A stretch of DNA of 64,000 nt, taken from Blastomyces gilchristii SLH14081. Its lineage: Eukaryota > Ascomycota > Eurotiomycetes > Onygenales > Ajellomycetaceae. The first letter of the stretch is position 1. The number at the start of each line of letters is the position of its first letter. The translations under genes and the position numbers were made by a program. Positions 21,914 through 35,259 of this stretch are shown one piece after another. The stretch lies in NCBI RefSeq assembly GCF_000003855.2, contig NW_003101661.1:397020-461019 (forward strand), given 5' to 3'. The notes under the pieces are model-generated. The model was given only the letters and a program-made list of their open reading frames with translations, searched no databases and had not been told where the DNA came from.

Positions 21914-22311
21914 ACACTTAGTCTTTAATATTATGAAAATAGAGTCTCTCTGTAAGATTCATTTTTATCAGAAGTCAGAGAATCTTATATTTCTTAAGAT
22001 TATCTTCACACATCTTGTCTGTGAAATTGATGAGAAGAATCATTGATTTCAGTGTTCTACTCTTGATGTCATTTAAGTGACAGCAGAGTTCATTCTTATC
22101 ACACTTTTTAAGTGTATATTTTCTAATTATTCATATTTATACAGATATATACTGATTATTTACTAGATGATGTTAAGATAATAACTCATTGCAGCTGTGT
22201 TACTCTCACTGTGAGAGATACACAGTTGATAATTAATATTGCAAAGACTCTGAGAAGTAAGTATTTTAAAAATACTGCAGCTCTGCAATCTTGATTTTTT
22301 TTTTTTTTTTT
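21914..22311. other. Unassigned flank of the nested cluster
   Basis: This is the right flank of the oldest insertion, continuous with 4,147-4,719 before that insertion. No gene was recognised. It ends in a run of 16 or more T just before LINE copy L2. Confidence 0.4.
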
Positions 22312-23795
22312 AAATCTGCTGTCTCAAAACCTGCTCAAAATTCTGAGAAAACTGAGAAGAATACTGGTCATACTTCTATTTATAGAAAAGTGAAGAAAAA
22401 AATGAAAAAAGAGAAAAACTTTCAAATCTTCAGAAATAGAAGACTTATTCTCAAAATCTTAAATCAGGACATCATACAGAGAAACAAGCTAAACTTAAAT
22501 CTTATTTTTAGAATTAGAAATGAAATTAATCAGCAGTTCTTTTCTCAGTTAATAACTGATATTGAAGTTTAAAAACTAGTTATAGCTTCAATTGAGTCAT
22601 TCTTCTTTGAAAACTTCATCATTCTGACTACAATGTCTGAATTCAGTATGGAATTCCTTATTCAGAATGAGAATCTCTGAAAATCAGCAGTAGAATCTTT
22701 GTTAAACACAACAATTCTATCTGAGAGAGATGAAAAGTGAGATAAATTCATTCTTTATAATATTTCAGTTGAAATTTTTGACTGTGAAGAAGGAATAATA
22801 CTTCTCAAAAATCAATTAGAAGAATATGACTCTATTCAACTGAGAAAAGAGTCTGTATAACTAAATTCAATTGAGTTCAGACAAAGTAGAAGAAATGCCT
22901 CTGTTCTAGTATATATAAAGACACTTGAACAGTCAAAGATCTCTGAAGTGTGATTCAGAAGAATGTATGACTGTTGAATAATAACGCAGCTGCTTCTGAA
23001 CTTGCTTATAAATGTAAAGAGGTCATAAGAGAATTTCTACAATTAATATAAAAGACTCTATTCTGATTTATTCAGATGGCTCAAAAAACGAGAATTTGAA
23101 TAGATTAGGCGCAGGCATTGCTTATACTGAAGATAATATTAACTTTATCTCAGATTTCTGAAATCTAGGCTGTGAAAGTGAAGTCTTTGATGCTGAACTA
23201 TTTATAATAGTAAAAGCTTTCAAACTTATTGAAATAAAATCTCATAAAAGAGAAAATAGTTTGAAAGAGATATGAATATTCTCTGATAGTCAAGCTGCTT
23301 TAAAAAGACTTAGAAATAGTCAGATTCATAATGATCAAATGAATCTTGAACTGATCTTAAACTCTGTTTTAAAAATTCAAAAGAGAAGAATATCAAAGCT
23401 GATAATTTATCTGCACTGAGTTCCTGCTCATATGAATATTTATGATAATAAATTGGCTGATTCAGCTGTAAAAAAAGGTTCAGAACTAAGCAGATCTATT
23501 CAAAAAATTGTGTCCTAATCTTTTATAAGGAGAAAAATAAAAGAATCTTGTTTAGACAAGTGAAATGAAAGCTGGCAGAAACAAAAGAAGAGTATACATT
23601 ATTCAAGATTTGAAACAAAATTCAAGTGAAAATCTTGTTCAATTAAATGTAAAAAGAAAATATTCTCATCTATAATACAGCTAAAACTAGGACATGGCTA
23701 TTTCAAATCTTATATACAAAGATTTGATGATAGATTTGATTCAATAGAATGCTCATTCTGCAATGCAAATGAGAATCCTGAGTATATTGTAATTG
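22312..23795 (+). pseudogene. LINE copy L2, rearranged (ORF1 part joined to RNase H part)
   Basis: The left part (22,312-22,944) matches the middle of LINE ORF1 (38,088-38,722 in L3), including a basic segment with YRKVKKKMKKEK. After an 80-bp segment absent from L3 (22,945-23,025), the sequence jumps to ORF2 RNase H, equivalent to L3 42,700. There the catalytic blocks are well kept: YSDGSKNE (about 23,077), AELF, FSDSQAAL and the final ADSA. The middle of the LINE, with endonuclease and reverse transcriptase, is absent. The C-terminal cysteine region follows up to 23,795, where the gypsy-2 LTR cuts in. The LINE sequence that should resume after that element was not found. This copy is less mutated than L3 and L4. 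Confidence 0.75.
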
Positions 23796-24087
23796 TCACG
23801 CCCCTGGCCGCGCCAAGGCCCCGCTGCGGTTCCACACGGCCCATCGCTTTCATATGAATGATTCCATCCATCCCGCAGGCCGTTCGAACCGGTTTCCAAC
23901 CACTCTATGACATCATTTGAATATATCATAGAAAGATTCAATTGATGAATATGAGAACTCTGCTTCTATACAAGGTCAGCAGATTACTCTTTCTTGATAG
24001 TGAGATACTGCTGAGGTATCACTTCAGCTATTCTTACTTGTGAAATGAGAGAAGAGTATTCACTCATTGTCTATATAGAATAGCTAG
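23796..24087 (+). repeat. gypsy-2 5' LTR
   Basis: Starts TGTCACGCCCC directly after LINE sequence. The first 110 bp are strikingly GC-rich and look unmutated, while the rest is AT-rich. The same sequence in mutated form starts at 44,725, and its last part (ending near TAGAATAGCTA) recurs at 50,655-50,740. From these shared limits I place the end near 24,087. The LTR boundary is not proven by a complete second copy. Confidence 0.65.
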
Positions 24088-25440
24088 ATGCTGGCTTCTT
24101 ATCAAAGAAGTCAGTGATTTGTTTTTTCTTCTACTGAAATATATATAAGAGTTACTGTGTGTCTCATACAATCTTCTTAGTATATAAGTATCATATCTGT
24201 GATATTCTCATAATAACTCTGTAGCCTACAAGCTTGCTATTCAAGCAAGATAGTCAAGCTCACTTATACAGCTTCTTAAATAACTACTTCTATATAACAC
24301 TGCTGACTAGTCATCACTTCAGTTCTATTATATTACAATTCAAATTGCTCAATCTGATTATCAGTTTGAATTAGTTAAGCTTTAATAGACTGATATGATC
24401 TCATGCATCTGTACTGAGACTGATCTGACCTCACTCTCTGAGAAAAACACTATATCATTCTCTAGAGTGTGTACATCTCTACTCTGACAGAAATCTGAGA
24501 TTTCTGAACTCACTGCACATTTTAACATGAGCTCTTCAATCATTCTATCACTGTTACAGTCTCTACACATCTACATCTATTATAGAGATAGAGAGATTAA
24601 GATCAGAGATTCTCTGAGATATAAGAGAAATATCTTGTCTGAATTTCACAGCTTTATCTGTATTCTTGAACAGAAATTCTGCCTTAATCTGAGTTAGTAT
24701 AATACTCATAAGTTACAAGTAATATACACTGTCAACCTCCTTGAAGACATCTCTGTGACTACTTGAATCATCAAGAAGAGAGAGCTTGAGTATATCAATA
24801 CTATTATAACTTAGAAAGAATTCAAGGACTTTCTACTGAATTAAATTGAAGATCACTGTAATCATAGCTTCACAGTGACACAGTGATTCAACTCATTATA
24901 TTAATAAGATAATGAGAATTCTTTCAATTTCAATGTAAGATTTGAAGAATATTAAGAGAAATTAATTGATGATTTGAATCAATTAAAGATACAGCTTTAA
25001 CTTATGAAGCTGACTCATAAGATGCAGATAATAATATCACAGTATCAGAGTTTATCAATTAATTACACTGAGCTTATCAATCTGACTTTTCAGATCTATT
25101 TGAATAATTAATTCTCTGAGAAAAACATTAATAAGATTCTTTCTAAGTAATTAATAATAAGATCTAAATGATATCATGACAGCTTCAGTGTAGAGAAAGT
25201 AAAGAAGAATTTTAAGTATTCTGATTCTTCACTCACTGTGAAGAAATATTAAAAAAGATTTAATAAAGATCTCTGTTTCAACTGCAGAGCTGATGATCAC
25301 TATATCAGTGATTATAAGAAGCTGAAGAAGAGAAGAAACTGAGAAGATATCTTCTCAAAGTTAACTTCTCTTCTGATAAATGTATCTGTGAAAGATAAAG
25401 AAGAGAAAGAAATGAAGAATTAATAATTCTCATATCTCTG
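24088..25440 (+). pseudogene. gypsy-2 leader and gag relic
   Basis: A decayed gag follows the LTR. The capsid-like part near 24,920-25,130 includes FNVRFEEY. A zinc knuckle at about 25,277-25,318 reads C-F-N-C-R-A-D-D-H-Y-I-S-D-Y, a CX2CX4HX4C box with the last Cys changed to Tyr. Start and frame at the N-terminal side could not be fixed. A minus-strand open frame at 24,382-24,570 is a shadow. Confidence 0.65.
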
Positions 25441-28400
25441 AGTTTATATTACAATCACAATGTATACTCTGAATGAGAAGATACTAGTGAGATGTCTACT
25501 CAACTTCAGAGTGAATATTAACTTCATATTCTATTTCTTTTCTTTGATGAAGAGTTGAAAGAAGATAGATCTGTCAGATTATATGAAATTTACTGATGAA
25601 ATGAAATATCACTGTTTTAACATAATTTAAGTGAAGTGTATAATCACAGACTCAGAAGAAATCTTTAAGAAGAGCAGTCTGTTTCTTCATACAGTCAATA
25701 TCATAGATAAGAATGTCATTCTAGATCTCTTATAATTGAGAGAAAACAATTCTCTCATTGACTGAGTCACTCAGACATGACAGTATCATCTCACTAATGA
25801 AGAGACAGTGATAGAGAAATCTGAAGAGTTTCATCAGAAGAATCTTGAGAAAAAGATAGAGTTAATATACTGTATAGTAGATGACTGAGACTTGAGAATA
25901 GATGAAAAAGTCATCACTCTCACTGTAAGATTGATAGCAGTATTCATTATTAAAGATGAATATACACAATATCTCTTTATAGATTATAAGAATATCTTTT
26001 CAGAAAGAGAAGCAGTGAAGTTTTCTAATATCAAGATATGATATAAGATTCATCTTGAATACAGTGTAACAGTGTTATACAGGCCTCTTTATAACTTATC
26101 TGTAAAGGAATTGAATGTTCTGTATAAATATCTTGAAGAAGTGCAATCAAAGAACTGAATATACTTATTAAAAAGTTCAGCAGAAGCATCTATACTCTTT
26201 ATATCTAAGAAGAATAGTAGGCTATGTCTATACATAGACTACAGAGGTCTTAATAAGATGACAGTTAAGAATCACTATTTATTATCATTAATTAATGAGA
26301 TGATCAATTGATTATCTGAAGTAAAGATGTTCTTAAAGATTAATATATAGAATATCTATTATAGAATCAGAGTTAATGAAGATAATATTTAAAAAACAGC
26401 TTTTTATACTAAGTACAGTAATTTTGAATATCTTGTTTTATCTTTTAATCTTTATAATACTTCAGTTATCTTTCAGATCTATATAAATGAGATACTGTGA
26501 GGCCTTGTTGACATCTTCTGTATAGTATATCTGAATGACATTCTAATCTTCTTGAAATCAGAGAAAGAATATGATACTCATGTTTAAGAAGTGTTGAGTT
26601 GCTTAAGATAGTATTAACTCTATATAAACACTGAAAAATGCTCATTCTACATGCAGAAGATTGATTTCTTAGATTATATTATTGAGATGAACAGTATTTC
26701 AATGAACAGAAGTTAGATCTCTGTTATTGAGAACTGACTGATACTGCAGATGTACTGTGAGATGTAGATATTTCTAGAATTTATGAATTTCTACAGATAA
26801 TTCATCTATATATATTCACAGATTACTGTTCTTCTTACAGATCTGTTAAAGAGAAGTGTGAAAGACAGAAAAACAGAACTGTTTATTCTCACTCAAGACA
26901 TTACATAGATATTTATAGAATTGAAACAAGCTTTTACAGATATCACAATACTGAATTACTTTAATCCTGACTTACTCAGTCAGTGTAAGACTAATACATC
27001 TGAGAATGAGATCTGTGAAATATTTTCACAGTTAATATCAGAGATCTTTCAATATTGAAAGAATCAGAGAATAATCACTTCTGAGAATACAGATAATGAA
27101 TTATCTGTGAGAGAAGACTTTTTCACAGAGTCTATAAGACACTGTAAATAAATATCAGTGATCTTCTTCTTCAAGAAGTTATTACTTATGCAGAGAAGAT
27201 ATGATACTCATGATCAGAAGATGTTAGTAATTATCAAATTCTTTAAGATCTGATAATATTATCTTCAGAATAGTAAGTACTCAGTGTAAGTTCTCACTGA
27301 TTATATAAATCTGCATTACTTCTTGACAACAAAGAGCTTGACAGAATATCAAGCCAGGTGAGTGAAGCTGCTTTCAAAGTATGATTTCTATATCTGATAC
27401 TGTTCAGGTCAGCTTAATCTCACTAATACACTGTTTAGACAGTCTGATTATAATATTATTAATATGAAGAAGAATTCTATAAAAGAATCTCTGTCATCAC
27501 TGCAGAAGAAGCTGACTGTAGAGAATTAAAGTTCTCTGAAGCTCAGAAATGACACTGATAAGACAGCTGTATAACTCAGTATAGAAGATGAAAGAAAACT
27601 CAGATCTCTGTAGAGAACTGATACTGAAGATCATAAGCTTCTTATATTATATCTTACAATCATTGAATTGATAAAGAATGAAACAGTCTACAATCTTTCA
27701 ACTCAACTACTTTTGAAATTCATTGATAAATTATAGAAGAAGAATGTCTCTACTACAGCTTGAATTCAGAAGTTGAAGAAGAAAGAATTCAGTTTAAACT
27801 TGAAAGAGACAGACTCTGAGTAGAGTAATATCACTAAGAAACTAAGTCACTGATAACTAGAAGAAGATGAACTTCTACTACTGAATAATTCAGTCTTTAT
27901 CTCTCATAGTAGAGTGATGTGTCAGAAGTTATTAAGAATTCATTATAATAATTTCCATGTAGAACACTTTAGATTAGAGAAGACTGAGAAGCTTTTAAAA
28001 TATAAATATATTTAAGACAAGCTTCAGACAGATATCAAAGAGTATATTAAGACTTACAATATCTATTAAAGAATAAAGATCTTATAATATAAGTAATACA
28101 GTGAGTTAGTATCACTGTCTGTTTCAAAGAACTTATAATAGAATCTATTAATGAATTTTATAGTTGATCTGCTGAAGTCAATAAGAGTTAAAGAATATGA
28201 CTCAATTTTGATTATTATTAATCACTTCACAAAGATAGTCAGATATATTTCTACTTATAAAAAGATTAAAGTCTCTGAATTAACTGACCTGTTTTTAGAT
28301 ATTATTATTCATGATCACAGTACTCTGAAATCATTGATAACAGATTAAGAATTTCTCTTTATCAGTAAATACTAATTGACTTTTTACTATTATCTTATAA

Positions 28401-28597
28401 TAAGATGTCTTCTCAGTACTGTATTTCATCTGCAGACAGATGATCAGACTGAATATCAGAATCAGACACTAGAACAGTATCTTTAAGCATTCTATTTATA
28501 TTATCAGAATGATTGATCTAAACATCTTCTAACTGCTGAATTCATATATAATAATGCAAAGAATGCAATCTTAAAGATATCTTCTTTCTATACTTAT
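25441..28597 (+). pseudogene. gypsy-2 pol relic (protease to integrase core)
   Basis: The conserved segment after the protease reads VILDLL...ENNSLID (about 25,715-25,760). Reverse transcriptase covers about 26,080-26,720, with LYRPLYNLS, LCLYIDYRGLNKMTVKN and the catalytic box YLNDI near 26,528. RNase H follows. The integrase zinc region (H...H from about 27,940, both Cys mutated) is followed by the core, where 65 codons stay open (28,151-28,348, starting MNFIVDLLKS). Element F interrupts it at 28,597, and it resumes at 34,215. The family differs clearly from gypsy-1 in sequence. Confidence 0.85.
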
Positions 28598-28867
28598 TAT
28601 AAGGGGTCTACGCCGAATAGATTGATATAATATTATAGGTCTTATGTAACAAAGATAAAAACATTAAAGAAGGAAAGAAAGAGAAAGTGCAAGAATCAGT
28701 GATCAAGGTGGATATTTATATGTGTATGTGGTGGCGTACGCGGTGAAGCTTCAGAGTGGAAGAATATGCGCGTGTTCATAGCGGCCGCGGATCGGTGATC
28801 GGGAATGGAAGAATCTATGAAGTGTAATGAAATAGTCTATATGATTGATCAGGTGCAGCCTATCACA
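28598..28867 (-). repeat. gypsy-1 element F, 3' LTR (short variant)
   Basis: A 270-bp LTR from TATAAGGGG to TATCACA. It lacks about 38 bp present in the A, C and E LTRs, in the region between GATCGG and GAATCTATGAAG. The partner at 33,943 has the same gap. CTTAT flanks it (28,593-28,597 and 34,215-34,219). Confidence 0.88.
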
Positions 28868-31800
28868 TTAGCCCCCTCTTTTCAGAAGCAGTTCTCATCA
28901 GTCAAGAGTCACTGTTTCAGATAATACAGAACTCAGAGTCCAGGTCAGTTGATTGTAACTGACTCATTTCACAAGATATTGTCAGCTGCAGCCGCGGGAT
29001 CTCTCATTGAGAATATCTTCAATCTCTCACTCAAGCTCATTATCTTCTTCTATGATGTCTGGCAGTTGTCAGTCAGAAGTCAGCTGAGAAGGAAATGAAT
29101 CAGTGATAGTGCAGCAGAGCAAGCTTGTATGAAATACATTATGAATTTCTGATGATGTGTCAAGATAATAGTTGTGACTATCTAGAACTTCTATCACTTT
29201 ATACCTGATGTAGCAGTAGTCTAGTGTACAAGATGAATGTATGATTCATATATTCTTGAGATTCAATTATACAAGATCTTCTATCTTATACTGCTCTGTG
29301 AAATCTTGTCAGATATTAATTTGATCTTCTTGATCATGTTTCACAGTTGTCATGAAGACTTCTGCTCAGTCACAGATATCTCAGAGCTTTATTACTATAT
29401 TATCAGTGATCTGAATCAGACTGCAGAGGTTCAGTATGAACTGTGAAATCTCTAGAAGATTCAACACTTTCATGTAATATCTGTATGTAAGAAAGAATGA
29501 GCTTATATCTATTAAAATAGTATCTTGACTGTTAATAGTGATCTCTGTGTGTAGAAGAAGATCATGTCAATCATCTTATAAGTAGTTACAGAACTTATAA
29601 AGATAATTCTTTACAGTCTGAATTATCTGTTCTGATGCATCATTGATCTTGAGATGATAGACAGTTGACAGACAGTGTGTAATCTTGAGAATTTAACAGA
29701 TTCTTGTTCAGAGAGTACTCACAAATTGACAGCTCTGATTCAATACTATTAATCTCAGCAACTCATACATTCAATAGAATGAACTCTGTAAGAAGACTTC
29801 AGTGACTTGTTCAGTGTTCATCTTATTACAAGATTTCAATATTATATTCTTACTTAGTCAGTCAATGATGATCAGAATGTTTCTATAACTCTTACTCTTA
29901 GATAGATTAATAGTGAAGTTAATTACTACATCTTATCAGATTCTATCAGAGATATTAAGTGATTTCAGTAGATCTTTTCTACAGTTCTTTTATAAGATAA
30001 TAGAAGAACAGTAATTACAGTTTGAGATAAAGTATCTGATACTGTTTAATATCTCAGATCAGTAGAATTCTCAGAAGATCATTCTATACAGTTATTCATA
30101 GCCTGAATAATCAGTTATATATAAATCATGCATCTCTTGCATTATCTGAGTGTGTAAGAGTTTTCAGTGAGAGATTCAGTGTTATTTACAGAATTGTAGA
30201 GTGTTATTATTATTGATTAAGCATTCTGAGATATCAGTTCTTATATATAGTTTTAGAGAGAATCAGAGTGCTTTTTAATATACTGCTTCAGTGAGAATCT
30301 GAAGAAGTTCATCAGTTTGAGCTACTGTATATCACAGTTCATTCAGTGTAGAGAAAGTGAAGATATCAATGTCAGTTCTAATCAGAGAAGCATGTATGAT
30401 GCTGTAAGCTGTTTCATCTTGATCAACTAATATCTTTGAATTCAAGAGTCAGTGATCTCAGTTTATTCAGTGAGTATCTATTACATCAGATGATATATCT
30501 TACTCTCATTGTGAGAGAACATCTATTATCAAGTTCTGACTGTCAGAGTGATAGTGTATTGTAAAATGAAAGCAGCTTAGAAACTCAGATCATTGCATCT
30601 GTCATTCAGTAAGTTTATAAGTAGTTATGAAGTATTTGAGATTCTTATAATCTGTGACTATCTCAAATTCAGAGACACTTCAGAGTTCAGAGTCTCATTC
30701 TTCTAAACAGTGTATAATTATAAGAAGTTTCTTATTATAGATCTTATAATTGCATTCAATGAGACTCAGTTTCTTAGACATGAAGACATATAATTGTAGA
30801 ATATCTTTATCATCATATTAGAATATCCCTTCTTCTAAAATATAATCAGCTTCAATAACTGTCTTAACACAATTCAGATAGAATATTATTAGAGAAGTAT
30901 TAATAAACATCTTCTTTATCTGTGTAAATACAGCTTCAGTATTCACTGATTATTAAAATACTGAGTCTTTCTTAGTAAGATCTGTAAGTGATCTTATGAT
31001 ATCTGAGAAGTTTTATATAAATCACTGATAGAAGTTAGCAAATCTGATGAAGCTTTATACATCTTTCATAGTATACAGAGCTTCTCATTCAAGAATGATA
31101 AAGACTTTCTCAGAATTTATTTAAATCTTCTTACTAGCTTCTATAATAGAACTCAGATACTTGATACTCTTGACTTTAAAATTATACTTATCAATATCTA
31201 TCAGTAGTTCTGTTTCTCATAGCTGTTATAATATCTTTCACACATACTCTTAATATTCTTTTCTGAATTCATTGATAAAGATGAGAATGTTATCTAGATA
31301 AGTAGATACAAACTTATTAAGAAAATCTCAGAGTGTTCAGTTGATGTACTTCTGAAATATACTGAAGACATTAGTCAGTTCAAAGAGTGTGACTATTCAT
31401 TCAAAGAGATTATAATATGTTTAGAATACTGTAAGTCATTCATCTTCTTTGATGATATGAATCTTATGAAATGCAGTGATAATATCTAGTTTTATAAATT
31501 ATTGAGCTTATCTGATTCATGCTAGAGTTTCATTGATAAGAGATAAGAAATATTAATCTTTCTTTATCAATCTATTCAGATCTCAGTAGTTCACACAGAA
31601 TCAGAGTTCTTCATCTGGTTTCTTTACAAAGAGAATAGAGACTGCAGTGAAAGAGTTACTAATACATATGAATTCTTTATTCAACAGATTATTAAGTGTC
31701 TTTTAAAGAAGAAGAAGTTCATATCAGAATATGTTATAAAGAGAGTCTTATAATAATTTGAGATTCTTATCATTCTTTTTCTCTAACTTGATACTGTGAT

Positions 31801-32410
31801 TCACTTCAGAATCTTGTAAGAGAGATATATTTATAATATTATCTTATCAGAAGATATCTAGATATTCATGATATTATTAAGAGAGTTTTGTATAAGAATC
31901 TGTTATTATAATATAGAATAACTTTTCTAGAGTCTTTTTAATATCAGTCAGACTGATAAAATAGATTGATATATAGTTCTACTGTCAGTGATTCTTTCAG
32001 TGACTTCTTTTTCTAAGTATTTTATAGACATTGACAGAGATCTGTATCAGATCAATAGTCTTGTGAATATCATCTTTATGAATTCTATTGTTATTAGAAA
32101 ATATCAAGCTTCTGTTTTAAGCATTCAATAAGATGTCTTATTCAGATAGTCAGATAAGTTCTAATATAAGATTATAATCAAGATTATCAACTTTATATAT
32201 ATAGATATCTTCATATTAATGTTCTTTCACATCTATGATCAGCTTCATCATGTAACAGATACAAATGTCTTTTAAATCATCAAATTCTGCAAGAAGTCAA
32301 GGTTTTGATAAAGAAATACACTGAAGATTATAATGTCTTATAACTGAAGATTTTATCATTATATAGTAATATAGACTGCTGTCTATCATGGCTTTCATAT
32401 TATATATATT
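28868..32410 (-). pseudogene. gypsy-1 element F pol relic
   Basis: A full-length pol on the minus strand, heavily mutated. Protease lies at about 32,400-32,120. RT follows, with YLDNI at about 31,305-31,290. RNase H is at about 30,900-30,450 and the integrase core at about 29,950-29,650. The chromodomain is near 29,070-28,880. All parts align with D without large gaps. A 69-codon plus-strand frame (29,237-29,446) is a shadow. Confidence 0.83.
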
Positions 32411-33612
32411 ATCAATCACAGTAGATATAAGAATCACATTCATTATTATCTTCTCTTTAAATTATTATCATCTGATCTCTTCAAGCTTCTGTTTACAAAT
32501 TTGAATAGAAGCTAATCTTTTTTCTGTTTCATCAGAGTATTTTTATAGTTATCTTCTGAATCTTCCTCTAATGTAATGTGATTAGCACAGACAGGCACTG
32601 ATTCATTCTTTAAATGAGAAGACACTGATCTTTCTCTCAAGTATGAAGACATATAGATTGATCAGCAGTTGAAAGCAATATGTTCTGATTGATTACAGTT
32701 GATACACACTTCATGTTAATATTAATTGATGACTTCTTTGAGAGTGATCTCAGAGACTCAGAAGTCTGTCCAGACAGTGAAGACTCTTGCTTATGTATAG
32801 ACATTCAAGTCTACTCAATTCATGACATCTGCATCATTATTATTCCTCAGCACAGATGTATGAGTCACTGAAATGTAATATCTTCTACCACTGTTCTGTA
32901 TATTCTTGAGCTTGATAAGATAATCATTCATTGTCTGAAGCTGTGTATAGAAGTCTTCATAAGTCTGGTCTTTGTCTGCACTTATAAGAGTCTGTAAGAG
33001 TTTGAAAGTTAATGTCTTCTTGAGCATGCTAATCTTCATTCAATTCTCTCAAGATTGATCACCTGCTTCTAGAATCTTGGTGTTGAAGTCAGGAATAAAT
33101 ATTGTAAGAGAAGTGTTTCTCTGTCAGACACTCTGTAATCAATTTAATACTTTCTGTTATATAGCAGTGTCTCAGAACAGAATATCAAGATGTTTGATAA
33201 TATTATCAGATATTCACAATGCTGATTTATATGCTTTTATTCATGAATAAAACTTCTATTTCATGTGATTCTTTAATCATTCATTGATATATCAATCTTA
33301 ATTGATTAATAAACTGATGAAATCTTCATCTATACTCAGTTTCATGAGCATTTTCATTCTTCATAATAAGTAGAGAGTGAGATCAGAAGTATTGAAATAT
33401 ATGAAAGTATTTAAGCATTCTTTCAGTGCTTTTATATTTGATTCTGTAGATGTTGAAATTGCATGAGTTAATTATTGAATCTCTTTGTATTAAAGTTATT
33501 GAGTTGCATGTATATCAGCTATTTATTATTATTTTAATTTTAACATTACTTAAAGCTACTGTGATATCATATCTATGCTTGTGTTCAAGAGTTTCATATT
33601 ATTATTAGACAT
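32411..33612 (-). pseudogene. gypsy-1 element F gag relic
   Basis: The minus-strand gag has its conserved start ATG at 33,612. A 74-codon piece stays open (33,039-32,815) and matches the open gag pieces of A and D (DQTYEDFYTQLQ). The leader runs from 33,613 to the LTR at 33,943. Confidence 0.78.
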
Positions 33613-33942
33613 GATTATATCAATCATTAAATGTATAATATCTGTGAAATCTGAAGAAGTGTAATTATATTCTTATATATCTAAGTATCAGAACTCTCAG
33701 ATCTTTTGCTGATATTCTCTTATAAGATTGTATTCTCTTTATAAGATCTTGTTGCAGAGTCAGAGTGACTGATGAGTAAGCTTCTATCTGAGAACTCAGT
33801 GTCTGCTTAACTGTTTAACTGTTTCTCTATGTCTTATATATTGTTACATATTCAGATATCTCTTGATAAATAATTGTTTCTGATGAGAAAATAATGTGTG
33901 AATAATCATTTTCTAATAAGAAGATGATGAATGTTTTTATAG

Positions 33943-34214
33943 TGTAAGAGATCTACACTGAATAGATCAGTATAATATTATAGATCTTATGTAACAAAGA
34001 TAAAAACATTAAAGAAGGAAAGAAAGAGAAAGTGCAAGAATCAGTGATTGAGGTGAATATTTATACATGTATGTGGTGGTGTACGCGGTGGAGCTTCGGG
34101 GCGGAAGAATATGCGCGCGTTTCGTAGCGGCCGCGGATCGGCGATCGGGAATGAAAGAATCTATGAAGTGTAATGAAATAGTCTATATGATTTGATCGGG
34201 CGCAGCCCGCCACA
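33943..34214 (-). repeat. gypsy-1 element F, 5' LTR (short variant)
   Basis: A 272-bp LTR ending GCCCGCCACA, followed by the target duplication CTTAT. It is richer in CG than the internal region. Confidence 0.88.
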
Positions 34215-34920
34215 CTTATTATGAATATAATTCTTCATTACTCAGTGATATTGTGAATAACATTTCAAAGAGAGAAATAGACAGTCAGAATATTAAATAG
34301 ATACAGAGAACAGAGTATCTCTCAGTATCAGAAGTAAAAGTAAGATTGAAACTTTTGAATAAAATTTATAAGAAGACAGTGAAAAGTATTCACTGTGTTC
34401 AGAAGTAACAGATAAAATACTATAATTGAAAACATCTTTTAATAAAGTTCTTGATAGAGGATTAAGTACTACTTTCAGCAAAGAATATCAAGATAATAAG
34501 ACTGTGTAAGAAGCTCTGTAAGTAGTGACTAAAATCTTTCTCAGTAATAAGAGTAATAAGTAAGCAGATATATGAGTTGAAATTACTCACAGAATTGAAA
34601 TTAATTCATTCTATTTTTCACATTTTCTATTTAAAGCTCTATAAGTAACACTCTGAGACAGAGCTGTCTCAGTCAGATAATATTGAGATTGAGAGTGATA
34701 TTAAATATCTTATAAAGAAAATATTGAATAAGTAAATATATTACAGTAAGCTTCAATATCTTATAAAATAAGAAGATTATTTATTATCAGAGAATTTATA
34801 AGAATCACTTAAGTATTTGAAAAATGCTGAGAAAGAGATTATAAGCTATGAGACAGCTAGTAGAGACTGCTCTATTATATATCAGAGACATTGAATAAGA
34901 AATACTACTTAAGACTTCTC
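34215..34920 (+). pseudogene. gypsy-2 pol end: integrase C-terminus and chromodomain
   Basis: This resumes the gypsy-2 integrase after element F. It opens with YEYNSSLLSD, then LLSAKNIK (about 34,470), the 'W/L-S-x-N-I' block that follows the integrase core, and HLK-type spacing leading to LKLIHSIFHIFYLKLYK (about 34,590-34,640). A chromodomain follows at about 34,700-34,870, with IKKILNK, KLQYLIK and EDYL, then the 'WEP..LKNA' block read as ESLKYLKNAEKEI. This makes gypsy-2 a chromovirus too. Confidence 0.85.
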
Positions 34921-34968
34921 ATTTTTCTTAAAAAGTTTTTTTAGAGATAATCTTACAGTGATAAGCTA

Positions 34969-35259
34969 ATGTCTTATGAGCTCTGTAACACTCTTCTTCT
35001 ATTTTCTCTTAAAGAGTATTTTAGAAGTTTAATAAGACTATATAAGTGTAAAATTTCTGAAGTAATTAGAGAAAAGAAATATTTGAAATTAATAAAAAAG
35101 ATTAATATTATTAATCTACAGACTGCTGCTATTCTAATGAGGCTGCAGCTCACTGAAAAAGTAAAAAGAAGAATCAGAGTCTACTCATTAATAATTATAC
35201 TCTCATTAAACTCATTCTTCACTGTTAAAGTCTTCAGTATTAGTATTTTTATCTGCTGA
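34969..35259 (+). pseudogene. Open segment after the gypsy-2 chromodomain
   Basis: A 96-codon open frame beginning MSYELCNTLLL, rich in Lys, Ile and Leu. No family was recognised. It lies just downstream of pol and just upstream of the longer degraded frame that starts near 35,222 in another frame, so it could be the N-terminal part of that product after a frameshift, or chance. Being open at this length in such AT-rich DNA is mild support only. Confidence 0.35.
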